This document shows positions 9,103-18,486 of a DNA stretch of 64,000 nt, piece after piece. The translations under genes were made by a program, and so were the position numbers. The first letter of the stretch is position 1. Each line of letters opens with the position of its first letter. Source of the DNA: Anoplolepis gracilipes. Taxonomy: Eukaryota > Arthropoda > Insecta > Hymenoptera > Formicidae. The notes beneath the pieces were generated by a model. That model had not been told where the DNA came from, searched no databases, and saw nothing but the letters and a program-made list of their open reading frames with translations. The DNA lies in contig NC_132983.1 in the NCBI RefSeq assembly GCF_047496725.1, positions 10,639,001 to 10,703,000 on the forward strand. Reading direction: 5' to 3'.

Positions 9103-10959
9103 TTACGGTGCGGTTGATAGACGGTTGATCTTTCGTTCCAAGTGCAAGTAGGCTTCTCGCAGGTTGGCGATCTCTGAAGATATGGCGGGAGTCCTCTCCT
9201 TGGAAGAGTGGTGAATCGTCATCGTATCCGTGGATTCATGAGAGATGTCCTTCTGGATTCGGTGATCTATCATTGGGCGCGATAATGGAGAATTGCTGAG
9301 TGTCTTGGCAGGTGTTTCCTGTTTGGTTGGTTTTTGAGAGTTGGCACTATCATCAGTCATTAACATATCATCATTTGTTAATATGTTTTTATTTTTCAGG
9401 CTCGAGTTTCGATAGCTTAACTTTCTTGCTAGGCTTTTCAAGATGATAAATAAGGTGAGTATTATAATTCCACCAATAACTGTTGTTGTTACCGAGACCT
9501 CCACGATGTATACAGGGCTCGAGTGGTCTGGTCGTCCTGGAGAGTCGTCTGTGCTTGGATTCTGTACGTCCGAGTGCTCGTGAATCTCGTTTAACTCGTC
9601 GATATGTTGACCCCATGGTAGCGTTCTTGATTGGAGGCCTTGAGGATCGATAGCAGACACTTTCAACTCTGGAGTGAATACGTACCATTTGTTTCTCATT
9701 TTGTACATTGCCGTAGCAAGCGGATCGCATTCAATTTCTGTGCCTTCGCCAGATATAACGCGTGTTCTTGGCTTTAGGTACATGGGCTTCCCGTCTATTA
9801 TTACTGGGAGCTCCTGGAAACAGCTTTCCGTGGCCCTGATCCGTGCAGGTACAGGAGTACATCGAAATACTTGTACAGCTTCCCCTCGTACGCGCGCTGA
9901 GTATCCTGGTGTTTTTGTGACGGCGTACGCAAATGATGGAGGGTCTTGGTGAGCCATGGCGGTCAAGGCGTGTAATTTTGTTACTTCCGTGAGGCATTTC
10001 CTCATGACAAGGTCTTCGTAGGTATTTTCTACGCTCAGGTCTGTCTTTGTGTTACTCTTGTACGAAAAGTACGAGTGGTGAGATCGGTGCACCTTATTTA
10101 CGGATGGTTGATTCTTTACGTAAGAGTCGTTGATTTCCCGTATTACTAGTCGGGGGTTTTCGGTCTGTATCACAGTGGCGTTGCAGACGTCGTGACGCGC
10201 TCGAGCAAACGCGAGCAGGTTGGTGTTTTCTACCGTTAAGGCGTATGCCGTGGGACGTCCCGTAATTTGTAGTCTTTTGGCAATTCCTCTATACAAGACG
10301 GTATGCCGTAGTTGAGTGCATCCTCCGTGAACAAAGGGGGACCAGAAATTATGAAAGCCCTCTTCGTCGGTGCATTCAAGGTCGATGTATGTGCAACTAG
10401 CACCACTAGGTAAGAATATCTTGGTTTCCATCGTGTCGATCTTGACAATGGTCCGTTTGAACGTTATGTGCAAGTACACGTTTATGACGCGTTTTGTTTT
10501 CAGGTCGTCTGATGGCAGGTTGTGGGCGCTGACGGTTTCGGTCGGCGGAATAGTGCGGCTATTCACGCGGTTGGCGGAAAGGCCGTCAAGGGTCTGGTTC
10601 CCGAATTGCAGTTTCCCTTGTGCGTGTATGTGCATGCATACAGGAGCAGATACAGATAAGTAATGTCGTTTATTGCTGGTAGGTGTTGTAGATTCCCTCG
10701 TGGTGTGGTCCGTGTGGCTGATCACGTAGTCTATCTCTATGCGGCAGCTTAGTACGTCCGCTGTGGTGAGTCTGGGCTTCGCGAGGATCTCCACGCTCAC
10801 ATCTCGGGTGATTGGAAGCTTCCCGTGTAATCGACAGGCGTTGTTATCGAGCAGCGAGATGGTGGTCCCGTTGTCGCACGGCGTGTTGCAGTCGTAGCCT
10901 ACGAGGGCGTTGCAGTCCTGGGTTGCCAGATACGCTAGGAAGACGATCAGTGAGGCCAT
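9103..10959 (-). CDS. env: Env glycoprotein of copy 2, intact (618 aa)
   Basis: A type I membrane glycoprotein. It has a hydrophobic signal peptide at residues 1-19, followed at once by the motif V-G-Y-D-C and, some 10 residues on, T-T-I-S-L-L-D. The ectodomain is Cys-rich. There is one transmembrane segment near residues 485-508 (TTTVIGGIIILTLFII). A cytoplasmic tail of about 110 residues ends in a short heptad-like helix. I see no R-x-(K/R)-R furin site, unlike the baculovirus F-like env of classical errantiviruses. The GYDC/TISLLD beginning recalls glycoproteins of chuvirus type carried by some insect LTR elements, but that is inference. It starts 115 nt after pol and is probably expressed from a spliced RNA. 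Confidence 0.85.
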   Translation of the reverse strand: MASLIVFLAYLATQDCNALVGYDCNTPCDNGTTISLLDNNACRLHGKLPITRDVSVEILAKPRLTTADVLSCRIEIDYVISHTDHTTRESTTPTSNKRHYLSVSAPVCMHIHAQGKLQFGNQTLDGLSANRVNSRTIPPTETVSAHNLPSDDLKTKRVINVYLHITFKRTIVKIDTMETKIFLPSGASCTYIDLECTDEEGFHNFWSPFVHGGCTQLRHTVLYRGIAKRLQITGRPTAYALTVENTNLLAFARARHDVCNATVIQTENPRLVIREINDSYVKNQPSVNKVHRSHHSYFSYKSNTKTDLSVENTYEDLVMRKCLTEVTKLHALTAMAHQDPPSFAYAVTKTPGYSARVRGEAVQVFRCTPVPARIRATESCFQELPVIIDGKPMYLKPRTRVISGEGTEIECDPLATAMYKMRNKWYVFTPELKVSAIDPQGLQSRTLPWGQHIDELNEIHEHSDVQNPSTDDSPGRPDHSSPVYIVEVSVTTTVIGGIIILTLFIILKSLARKLSYRNSSLKNKNILTNDDMLMTDDSANSQKPTKQETPAKTLSNSPLSRPMIDHRIQKDISHESTDTMTIHHSSKERTPAISSEIANLREAYLHLERKINRLSTAP

Positions 10960-11054
10960 TGTGAACTCTATGTTGATTCTGCTTAAGAGAAAAATGTAGA
11001 ACAGTACGTTCCGGTCTGAACCAGAAAATGGAGAAGATAACTGAGTAATCCAAT

Positions 11055-11069
11055 CTGAAACAGAAGAAA
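11055..11069 (-). promoter_or_regulatory. Probable 3' splice site for env RNA, copy 2
   Basis: TTTCTTCTGTTTCAG on the minus strand is a polypyrimidine tract ending in CAG. It begins 5 nt after the pol stop and lies about 95 nt before the env start. The same sequence occurs at 31177-31191 and 50757-50771. The donor site was not located with confidence. Confidence 0.6.
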
Positions 11070-11074
11070 GGTAG

Positions 11075-14000
11075 TCATCCTGGTTCGCCGTAGTGGGCTT
11101 TCCGTAGTCTATTGACGTGCACTATTCGCGTTGATTTATTAATTTGAATTCGCACGTTTTCGTGGTCGAGGATTTCGATAATGCGGTACGGGCCGTGATA
11201 TTCTTTTCCGAATTTATCTGTTTTACTCTCGTTTAATAGAAAGACGTTATCGTTTGCGTTGAAAGTCGTCGGGTTTACGCGTTTGTCGTAGTAATTTTTG
11301 GAGCGCTCTTTAGCCCTAATGAGATTAGCTCTAGCGACTTCCTGTATATCACAGATTTTTTCGAACAGGTTTGTTAAGTAGGAGTGATATGTTTCAGGAT
11401 CTTCTTCGGGGTTGTGTCCCGATGGAACTCTGGCGACACGTCCGAAGATCAATTCGTGAGGTGTGTACCCGGTACCTTCGTGTACTGAGGTATTATACGA
11501 AAAACTGGCACGCTCAATGAGGTCGTCCCATGCTTCTTCCTTATTGACGAAGCACTTCAGGTATTCCATTAGAACGAGGTGCGACCTTTCGAGTGACCCA
11601 TTAGATTGTGGATGGTGAGCAGTCGTTCGGAAGTGTTGGATACGGAACTTTTTGGTTACGCTTTTCATGAGTACACCGGTAAAGTTCGTCCCTTGGTCGG
11701 TGAGTATGCTTCGGGGGCATCCAAAACGACAGATAAAATAGTGGATAAAGGCGTTCGCCGTGGTTTCGCCTCTAGCGTCTGGTAGTGGTGCGTATACTGA
11801 GTATTTTGTGAGGAGATCTTGCATCGTTAGAACGTATGAGTTGCCGCTAGGAGTGGTTCTGAGTGGTCCTACTATGTCGAGAGCCACTTTGTCGAAGGCG
11901 CGTCCAAGTGTGTCGGTCAATATCATTGGTTGTCGAGTCTTCCTTCTGACTAGTTTCATAGATTGACACGTTCGACAATTCCTGATGTAGTTTAATATAT
12001 CGCCTTTCATTTTGTTCCATGTAAACCTTTGTTTAATTCGCTGGTACGTCTTCGTGACGCCCTTGTGTCCACCGACGGCAGATTCGTGATTTTCGCGGAT
12101 TATCGCTGTACGGTCCTCTACCGGAGGGGTGACGGTTGGTCCATGACATATGCTGATGGTGACGGGCCTTTCGGAGAGTATCGCTTGCAGTGTCTGTAAG
12201 ACTCGATCCCATGGTATCGTGTCGAGGCTGGGTGTCTCTCGTATGCTAACAGTATGTAGTTGTAATTCCGTCATCACGTCGAGGGTTGATCTGAAACATT
12301 CCTTTAGGATTTCTTCGTCCAATAATGTTGTTCTTTTCTCTTTTGCAGGTAGTATTATAATGTGTCGTCCCGCGTCTATGGACGGATAGACTCGCGCTCT
12401 TCCGAGCATTAGGTCGTCTAGCGGAGGTAGGTATCCATCTTGCTGTAATTCCAGAGCTCCTTTATCGAAGGGGTGTTTATCAACGGTGACCAGTATGATT
12501 GTGTTATCGTTGCAATTCAGTAATGGTATGTTGCGTTTTTTTATACGGCATCTTGTGCTATGGGTGGTTATTAATTCTGGTCTCATTTGCAGAGTTTCTT
12601 CTTCGGGAAGAATTTCCAAGGTATCGAATTCCTTATCGCTGTTGTCGTCAACAGTGGTTTCGTCCGGCGGTTCTGTCACGGGGTCGGGTGGAGGTTCTGG
12701 GGGTATAGAAGGTAAGTGTGATATTGTTTTTCCTCGTGACTGAAATTGCGCTACGTTATCGACGCGTTCATTGTTCGTCTGTTCGTCAAGGAGGTCCAAG
12801 AGTCCTTTCGTAATTAACGGTGGTGATTGTTGGTTATTCGTGAAACGTGGGGAAGGTGAAGGATGGGAAGATGTGGGGGGAGGTGGACCGGATGATAGAG
12901 GTTTACTGTCGAATATTTCCTCAGAAGAGTCGGAAGCTACAACATACGGCCGTGAGGTGATTATTTCACTCTCGACCGTAGACCTTCTGGTAGGTACTTT
13001 CCGACGCCTTTCATCATCAGAACTGTCATCGTCAGTGCTTGTAATTAGGTCTCGTACTTTCTGAGGGAGACGTATGCGTTTTTTTTCGATCGGGAGAATG
13101 GAAACAGTAGCGGTTATAGGATTTCTGGACAGGGCATCGGCATTTTTGTTCGTGACACCTGTCTTGTATGCGACTGTATATTCGTATTCTTCGAGTTTCA
13201 GGCGCCATCGCATAAGGCGAGAGGTCGGGTCCTTCACTCGGTTTAACCAGGCGAGCGGTTGGTGATCCGTCACGAGCGTAAACTTGCGCCCGTAGAGGTA
13301 AGGTCTGAAGTGTCCGACGCAATAAATTATGGCTAGCAGCTCTTTCTCTGTTGTCGAGTAGTTCCTTTCGGCTGAATTGAGTACTCTGGACGTGTACGCG
13401 ATTGGCAAGTCTTGGCCGATTGTTCCCTGGCTTAGGACTCCAGCGATAGCGTAGTCAGATGCGTCCGTGGTGAGCAGGAATTCTCGCGTGAAATCCGGGA
13501 ATTGCAGTACCGGTTCTTCGCAGAGTCGTCTTCGAAGAGTCTCAAAAGCGTGTTGTGTATTTTCGTTCCATGAGAAGGTACTGTTTTTCTTCAGGAGGTC
13601 CGACATTGGTTTAGCTATTCCTGAAAAATCGGGGATGAAGCGGCGGTAGTAGCCTGATAAGCCTAGAAATTGTCGTACGTTTTTCAGACTCCTTGGAACT
13701 GGAAAGTCTTTAACAGCTGAGACTTTCTGGGGGTCAGGGCGTACGCCAGTATCTGTAATTACGTGCCCGAGATAGACGACTTCATGTCGCAAAAACTCAC
13801 ATTTATCTGGTTGTAAAGTGAGATTGGCGGTTTTTAAACGTTTCATTAATTTATCCATTTTAATGTCATGTTCCCGTAACGAGCTTGCGTATATCACTAT
13901 GTCGTCCATGTACACCAAAAGTTCTATACCTTGCAGTCCGGTCAATATTTGGTCCATTAATCGTTGGAAAGTGGCCGGTGCGTTTCTGAGTCCGAATGGC

Positions 14001-15979
14001 ATCCTGGAGAATTGGTAATGGCCATGTGGTGTAGAGAAAGCTGTTTTGTGCGCATCCTTGGGATCCATTGGGATTTGATGGAACCCACTGGCGAGGTCGA
14101 GGACGGAGAAATATTTTGCACTGCCCAACTGGTCGAGGATATCGCTGATATTTGGCAGAGGGTAGGCGTCTCCTAGCGTTTTTTCGTTGAGCCTTCTGTA
14201 ATCGATGACCATTCGCCATCTCTTGTTTCCAGTTGAGTCCGGTTTCTTCGGAACGATCCAGACGGGGGAACTGTACGGTGAAGTGGATGGTGTCACTATA
14301 TTTTTCTGAAGGAGCTCGTTGACCTGTTTATTTATTTCTTCTCGATGTATTGGCGGAAATCTATACTGCTTCGTGTGTATAGGTATCTCGTCCGAAGTGA
14401 TTATTTTATGGGTGATTGTTGAAGTTTGGTCCAGATATTCTCCTGGTACGTAGAATCTGTCATTGTGTCGTTTTATTAGTTCAAAAATATTCTCTTTTTC
14501 TAGGTCGTTAAGATGATCGAGGCGCAAGAGTCGTATTATTTGAGTAATTCTGTCCGGTGTAGAGTCTTCCTTGTGATTGTGTTCGCGCTGGGTGAGTATC
14601 TCGGGTGAGTTCCTTAAGTTTTTCCAATGTATCTTCTCGTTTACCATATTAACTATTTGCATTTTGTGTATGTCGTTGTATTTCGCAAGATTAGATGCAC
14701 GCTGATCGATGAGAGTGAAATGATGTATATTATTATTTGTTTCAGGTTGCTTATTTGTAGCTACGCACAAAGGGGGTGAGTCATCCGCTTTTGCGGGGTT
14801 TAGAGGAAAGTAAGGAAGAGCAATTATAGAAGATTGACCGCCTGGGCCGAGACCAGAGGAAGGGGTTCGCACCGACGCGAGAGCGGCATCGTCGTTCGCC
14901 GGCGGAGATAAGGATCCCCTTTCTGTGTAAGTAATGTGAGAATGATTTGTGATAATAGTATTAGAATCAAGGGACGTGTGCGTAGAAACGATTGTAGCTT
15001 GAAGTGTTGCATTTTTTGTAGAAAGGGATGGGGGATAATCGGGAGAGGTATTGGGATGTCGACCTAGGTCGACGCCGCACCTTGGTGCGACAAGGGGAAG
15101 GCAGTGCTCCTGCCCGTAGAGATGATAGTCGGGATCGACGTTTTGTGTTGGTGTATTAAGAAGAGGAAGAGAGGGGGTAAATGTATTTTGGTTTTGTAGC
15201 GTATTTTGTTTGTTAAATGATGAGTTTGATTGTTTGTTGTTTTCAATGTGTATCTTGGTCTTTGTGTTATTGTGTAGTTTGTTTGGTTGTTTATTTTTGC
15301 ATGTGGTAAAATTATCTTGACTCGTTGCAGGTGCAGTGCGTGCTTCTTGGGTGCGAAGGCTTTTGCTCGCTTGAATTTTGACGGGACTATTGCCCGATGG
15401 GCTAGAGGGTTGCCTCAGAGGCTCCCTGGAAGGGGGGTCCTGTGATATTTTTGTTACTTCTGTTAGCGTAACGGTAGGTATTATAATTTCTACTTCTTCG
15501 TCTAATGTATTCGTGATGCCGATATATGCCTTGTCGTTGATACACGTGACAAGTGCATCTCCGGCGAAGACCGCGTCGCGGGCGCGTATCGGGGCGAGGT
15601 AACCCGTTTTAATTTCCGGATTAGCTATGCGGACCGTGATTCCCAGCTTCATACGTGAGGGTATGACAATGGACTCCTTGTCCTTGAATGGAAACGCGCA
15701 GTCGCGCCACGTGATTAACTTATTACCGTAATTAATGCACGCGTTATGTTCAGTGAAGAACGACGAACCTAATATGCCCTGTGTGATTATAGGGAATTCG
15801 TCGGCTACCACGTGGAAAACTACTGGGGTTTCCGAAACGTATGCTATGGCGGATCCCAGAGTGGTGACAACATTTTCGGTGATACCCGTTAATTGGATAG
15901 TCTCCTTGTTGTTGATTTGAATATCGGATTTAATGCAACCTTTCTTTATTATATTAGGCTGTGCTCCTGTATCGAGCAT
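11075..15979 (-). CDS. pol: Pol polyprotein of copy 2, intact (1634 aa from first Met)
   Basis: Replication polyprotein. Visible order: aspartic protease (DTGA, residues 3-6); a long Ser/Thr/Asn-rich linker (about 180-480); reverse transcriptase (about 545-790, with MPFGLRNAPATFQ and YMDD near 690); RNase H (TTDAS near 840, TDHQPLAWL). An acidic/proline-rich linker follows (about 960-1130). Integrase has an H2C2 finger near 1298-1340, a catalytic triad at about D1366 (ALDIVGPL), D1427 (LTDQGTNF) and E1463, and a GPY/F-like tail near 1596. No chromodomain is visible. The frame is open upstream to the slippery site at 16144-16150, so the true protein is expected as a Gag-Pol fusion about 57 residues longer before the protease motif. 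This is the only complete, undamaged pol in the window. Confidence 0.93.
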   Translation of the reverse strand: MLDTGAQPNIIKKGCIKSDIQINNKETIQLTGITENVVTTLGSAIAYVSETPVVFHVVADEFPIITQGILGSSFFTEHNACINYGNKLITWRDCAFPFKDKESIVIPSRMKLGITVRIANPEIKTGYLAPIRARDAVFAGDALVTCINDKAYIGITNTLDEEVEIIIPTVTLTEVTKISQDPPSREPLRQPSSPSGNSPVKIQASKSLRTQEARTAPATSQDNFTTCKNKQPNKLHNNTKTKIHIENNKQSNSSFNKQNTLQNQNTFTPSLPLLNTPTQNVDPDYHLYGQEHCLPLVAPRCGVDLGRHPNTSPDYPPSLSTKNATLQATIVSTHTSLDSNTIITNHSHITYTERGSLSPPANDDAALASVRTPSSGLGPGGQSSIIALPYFPLNPAKADDSPPLCVATNKQPETNNNIHHFTLIDQRASNLAKYNDIHKMQIVNMVNEKIHWKNLRNSPEILTQREHNHKEDSTPDRITQIIRLLRLDHLNDLEKENIFELIKRHNDRFYVPGEYLDQTSTITHKIITSDEIPIHTKQYRFPPIHREEINKQVNELLQKNIVTPSTSPYSSPVWIVPKKPDSTGNKRWRMVIDYRRLNEKTLGDAYPLPNISDILDQLGSAKYFSVLDLASGFHQIPMDPKDAHKTAFSTPHGHYQFSRMPFGLRNAPATFQRLMDQILTGLQGIELLVYMDDIVIYASSLREHDIKMDKLMKRLKTANLTLQPDKCEFLRHEVVYLGHVITDTGVRPDPQKVSAVKDFPVPRSLKNVRQFLGLSGYYRRFIPDFSGIAKPMSDLLKKNSTFSWNENTQHAFETLRRRLCEEPVLQFPDFTREFLLTTDASDYAIAGVLSQGTIGQDLPIAYTSRVLNSAERNYSTTEKELLAIIYCVGHFRPYLYGRKFTLVTDHQPLAWLNRVKDPTSRLMRWRLKLEEYEYTVAYKTGVTNKNADALSRNPITATVSILPIEKKRIRLPQKVRDLITSTDDDSSDDERRRKVPTRRSTVESEIITSRPYVVASDSSEEIFDSKPLSSGPPPPTSSHPSPSPRFTNNQQSPPLITKGLLDLLDEQTNNERVDNVAQFQSRGKTISHLPSIPPEPPPDPVTEPPDETTVDDNSDKEFDTLEILPEEETLQMRPELITTHSTRCRIKKRNIPLLNCNDNTIILVTVDKHPFDKGALELQQDGYLPPLDDLMLGRARVYPSIDAGRHIIILPAKEKRTTLLDEEILKECFRSTLDVMTELQLHTVSIRETPSLDTIPWDRVLQTLQAILSERPVTISICHGPTVTPPVEDRTAIIRENHESAVGGHKGVTKTYQRIKQRFTWNKMKGDILNYIRNCRTCQSMKLVRRKTRQPMILTDTLGRAFDKVALDIVGPLRTTPSGNSYVLTMQDLLTKYSVYAPLPDARGETTANAFIHYFICRFGCPRSILTDQGTNFTGVLMKSVTKKFRIQHFRTTAHHPQSNGSLERSHLVLMEYLKCFVNKEEAWDDLIERASFSYNTSVHEGTGYTPHELIFGRVARVPSGHNPEEDPETYHSYLTNLFEKICDIQEVARANLIRAKERSKNYYDKRVNPTTFNANDNVFLLNESKTDKFGKEYHGPYRIIEILDHENVRIQINKSTRIVHVNRLRKAHYGEPG

Positions 15980-17433
15980 GAAGGCTGTTGGTCCTCGGAA
16001 AGACGGTGATGCGAGCTCGACGGCCGGTACGTTTCCGTCGTCTCCTCGGAGGACGTGAAGGGATCTGGTTTCCCTTCCATGCAGAGGGTGGAGCGGATTT
16101 GGAAAGGGCCTCGGGACGCTCCGTTGACCGAGACCTCTGTTCGGTTTCCCGAATTTCGCGGAGGTGGATTATTCATATTACTATTAGCGTGCGTATTATG
16201 AGAGTTATTGGAATAATTATTATTATTATTGAAATTATTATTATTATTGTTATTGTACTTTTCGCGATACTGTCGTTTACGGCACTCGTGTATGAGGTGT
16301 CCGATCTTTTGGCAGTACCCGCAAATTTTTCGTTCGTGTGCATTCCCGGGACCGGGCGGCGTATTCGCTACCGCAGTCTGATCGCGTTGGAGAATTTGCG
16401 TCACGGGGGCCGGTGCAGCGTTACTATTGTGATTATTGTTACCGTTCGCGTTTCGAGTGCTCTTGTATCTTATCTCCTCTCTTTCTAGGCGTTTATTAAT
16501 TGTGACCACTTTAGAGCAGGCGTCGGGGAGGCTACTATATCCTTCAGCGCGAAGTTCTATTCTATATTCGCGTGGAAGTCCTTCGTAAAACGCTTCTAAC
16601 GCGAAACCTTCTATTCCGGCAATCTCATTTTCGGATAACGGTCTACCGAGTTGGACTTGATCTCCTTCAATTATGGCCGTTTTCAGATCCTTAACACGCC
16701 CGATGTAGTCAAGTATGTGCTCGTTTGGCTTTTTGTATGCCATGCTTAATTGTCCGCGATAATAGTTCGAGCTTCTAGCGGGACCGAAAGTTCGCCTGAG
16801 GCAGTCGAGAAATTTTTCCACGGTCGGGTGGATTTCATCCTCTACGGCTAAATATGCGTGGTGCGTTAATTTATTTCGTAGCATACGGACAAATAATGCT
16901 TCGTCTACCAACGGTACCGATTCTTTTGCCCTTTTGCATGCCCTAGCGAATTGTAGCACGGGGATGTTATGCCCGTCGTATTTCGGCACCAGTTCGAGAG
17001 CGTCGCGCAGATATGATTTCGGATATCCCATAGGATAATGAGAGCCGTCGATTCCGGCGGCTGAGGTCGTGGGCTTGATATCGTTATACGAGGCGTTCGA
17101 CATGTTAAACGATGGAGGCGCGTTATTTGTTACGTCCGCTGGGCTCGAGGCCTGCAAACCGGGTAGATTTTTAGCGAACGCGCGCATCATGTTTTCCAAC
17201 ATTTCAGTTCGGATTTTTAATTCTCTTTCTTTTTCGCGTAGATCTCTAAAAGCTTCCTCATGGTTTTCGCGTTCTATGTTCCCCGAGAGATCATCGGATT
17301 GAGCCATATTTAAAGGTAAGTATTTATTATCGATGGTATAGCAGGACTCGCGGTTGCGAACGATTGTGCGTATATAATTTCTTTTTGTTGCGGGTATGCG
17401 AAAGCGGAATCGCGTACAATCACCAGTTATCAC
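15949..17433 (-). CDS. gag: Gag of copy 2, intact (494 aa)
   Basis: Same architecture as the copy 1 gag: helical charged N-terminal part, capsid-like centre, CCHC knuckle (CGYC...H...C) and Asn-rich tail. The likelier start is the methionine at codon 43 (17305-17307). The preceding 42 codons are basic and may be untranslated leader. Its last 31 nt overlap the listed pol start, and the frames are related by -1. Confidence 0.9.
   Translation of the reverse strand: MITGDCTRFRFRIPATKRNYIRTIVRNRESCYTIDNKYLPLNMAQSDDLSGNIERENHEEAFRDLREKERELKIRTEMLENMMRAFAKNLPGLQASSPADVTNNAPPSFNMSNASYNDIKPTTSAAGIDGSHYPMGYPKSYLRDALELVPKYDGHNIPVLQFARACKRAKESVPLVDEALFVRMLRNKLTHHAYLAVEDEIHPTVEKFLDCLRRTFGPARSSNYYRGQLSMAYKKPNEHILDYIGRVKDLKTAIIEGDQVQLGRPLSENEIAGIEGFALEAFYEGLPREYRIELRAEGYSSLPDACSKVVTINKRLEREEIRYKSTRNANGNNNHNSNAAPAPVTQILQRDQTAVANTPPGPGNAHERKICGYCQKIGHLIHECRKRQYREKYNNNNNNNFNNNNNYSNNSHNTHANSNMNNPPPRNSGNRTEVSVNGASRGPFQIRSTLCMEGKPDPFTSSEETTETYRPSSSHHRLSEDQQPSCSIQEHSLI
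16090..16150 (-). promoter_or_regulatory. -1 ribosomal frameshift signal, copy 2
   Basis: GGGAAAC at 16144-16150 (minus strand), with the same spacer, 8-bp stem and pseudoknot partner as in the other copies. It precedes the intact pol and is the best copy for experimental testing. Confidence 0.8.
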
Positions 17434-17753
17434 GATTATGAACAGGTAATTATCACCTAAGAGGTTAGTGGTTAAATTAGTTTGGATACATATAACATGG
17501 ATACATATATTTTACGAAGAATTTTGAAGTAGTATTAAGGTATAAGGATTGATGGACAACGACCGATTTATTTATTTATTGAGGTTTGAAAAAACTTTAA
17601 TTGTAACTTTACTTTTAATTTCCTTCGAGACTAGTAAAAGAAATAATTCGCGATGATGATTTTAAGAAAGAAAGATTTTCATGAGAAAATGTACTCGTTT
17701 TCGATAACGAAGAGTAGTAACTTTTATTTTTGCACTGATTTTTAGCGGTAACA

Positions 17754-17770
17754 TCCCACCGCTGTCACCA
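17754..17770 (-). other. Primer-binding site PBS2 of copy 2 (uninterrupted)
   Basis: TGGTGACAGCGGTGGGA on the minus strand, 2 nt inside the long end of LTR B. The matching tRNA 3' end would read TCCCACCGCTGTCACCA, which fits insect tRNA-Leu best; this is from memory and should be checked. PBS1 lies at 17780-17796. Confidence 0.75.
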
Positions 17771-18069
17771 GTTGTTACGTCCCGCCGCTGTCACCAGTTG
17801 TTACGTCCTCTGCGTTCGCGAGCGAGGTGCGGTTACGATGGTTGGTGTACGCGGATCGCGGTGGCCGAGCGGTAAACCTGTCACGATCAGCGTAGCGGTG
17901 CACCGGAAACTAGAGGTCGGGACGTAATAGATAATAGGGAGGATGTGAAGTGAGTAGACAATGAATGCAGATTGTTTACGTATACTGATTTTTATGTATT
18001 TATCATTATTTTATAATAGACATATATGTACAGTTATATTATATTTTTCAAGACGATTAGACAATTAAA

Positions 18070-18486
18070 TCACGGACGGTTATCAGGAGGCGAATTGATA
18101 GGTGCTTCAGCGGACGACAGGATGCATACTCGCCCGAAGAAAGCCTGGGAGGAAATGATCCTCGGTTGCGTAATCCCGAAGTCTATCAACGGCGGGGGCA
18201 CGGGCCACGGACGGTATTCGATAGGCGGTAAGGGCCTATGTGAGGAAGCGACGACCCCGCTACTGGATGCCGGTGGAGTGACGGCGTCGTGTAGCTGGTC
18301 AGGGGTTGATGACTCCGATGTATGGGTTCCCGGTGGAGGGTAAGTGAAATACCCGACGGATGCTGGGCTCTGACTACCTGGTGGCGACGCAGCTGTTCGG
18401 ACAGTCAGGTAGGAGCCGCCTTGGTATAGTGACCGGATGAGGCGCTTCAATTGGTGAGCACGCCCTGCTCGACGTGACCGACCCAT
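18070..18486 (-). CDS. Possible LTR-encoded 138-aa protein, LTR B copy
   Basis: This copy of the proline-rich LTR reading frame starts with the same MGRSRRAG and is uninterrupted. Function unknown; it may be a chance frame. Confidence 0.22.
   Translation of the reverse strand: MGRSRRAGRAHQLKRLIRSLYQGGSYLTVRTAASPPGSQSPASVGYFTYPPPGTHTSESSTPDQLHDAVTPPASSSGVVASSHRPLPPIEYRPWPVPPPLIDFGITQPRIISSQAFFGRVCILSSAEAPINSPPDNRP

Noticed and set aside
11075..11300. Chromodomain at the integrase C-terminus
   Set aside because: The tail shows a GPY/F-like motif only, with no aromatic-cage chromodomain pattern before the stop.
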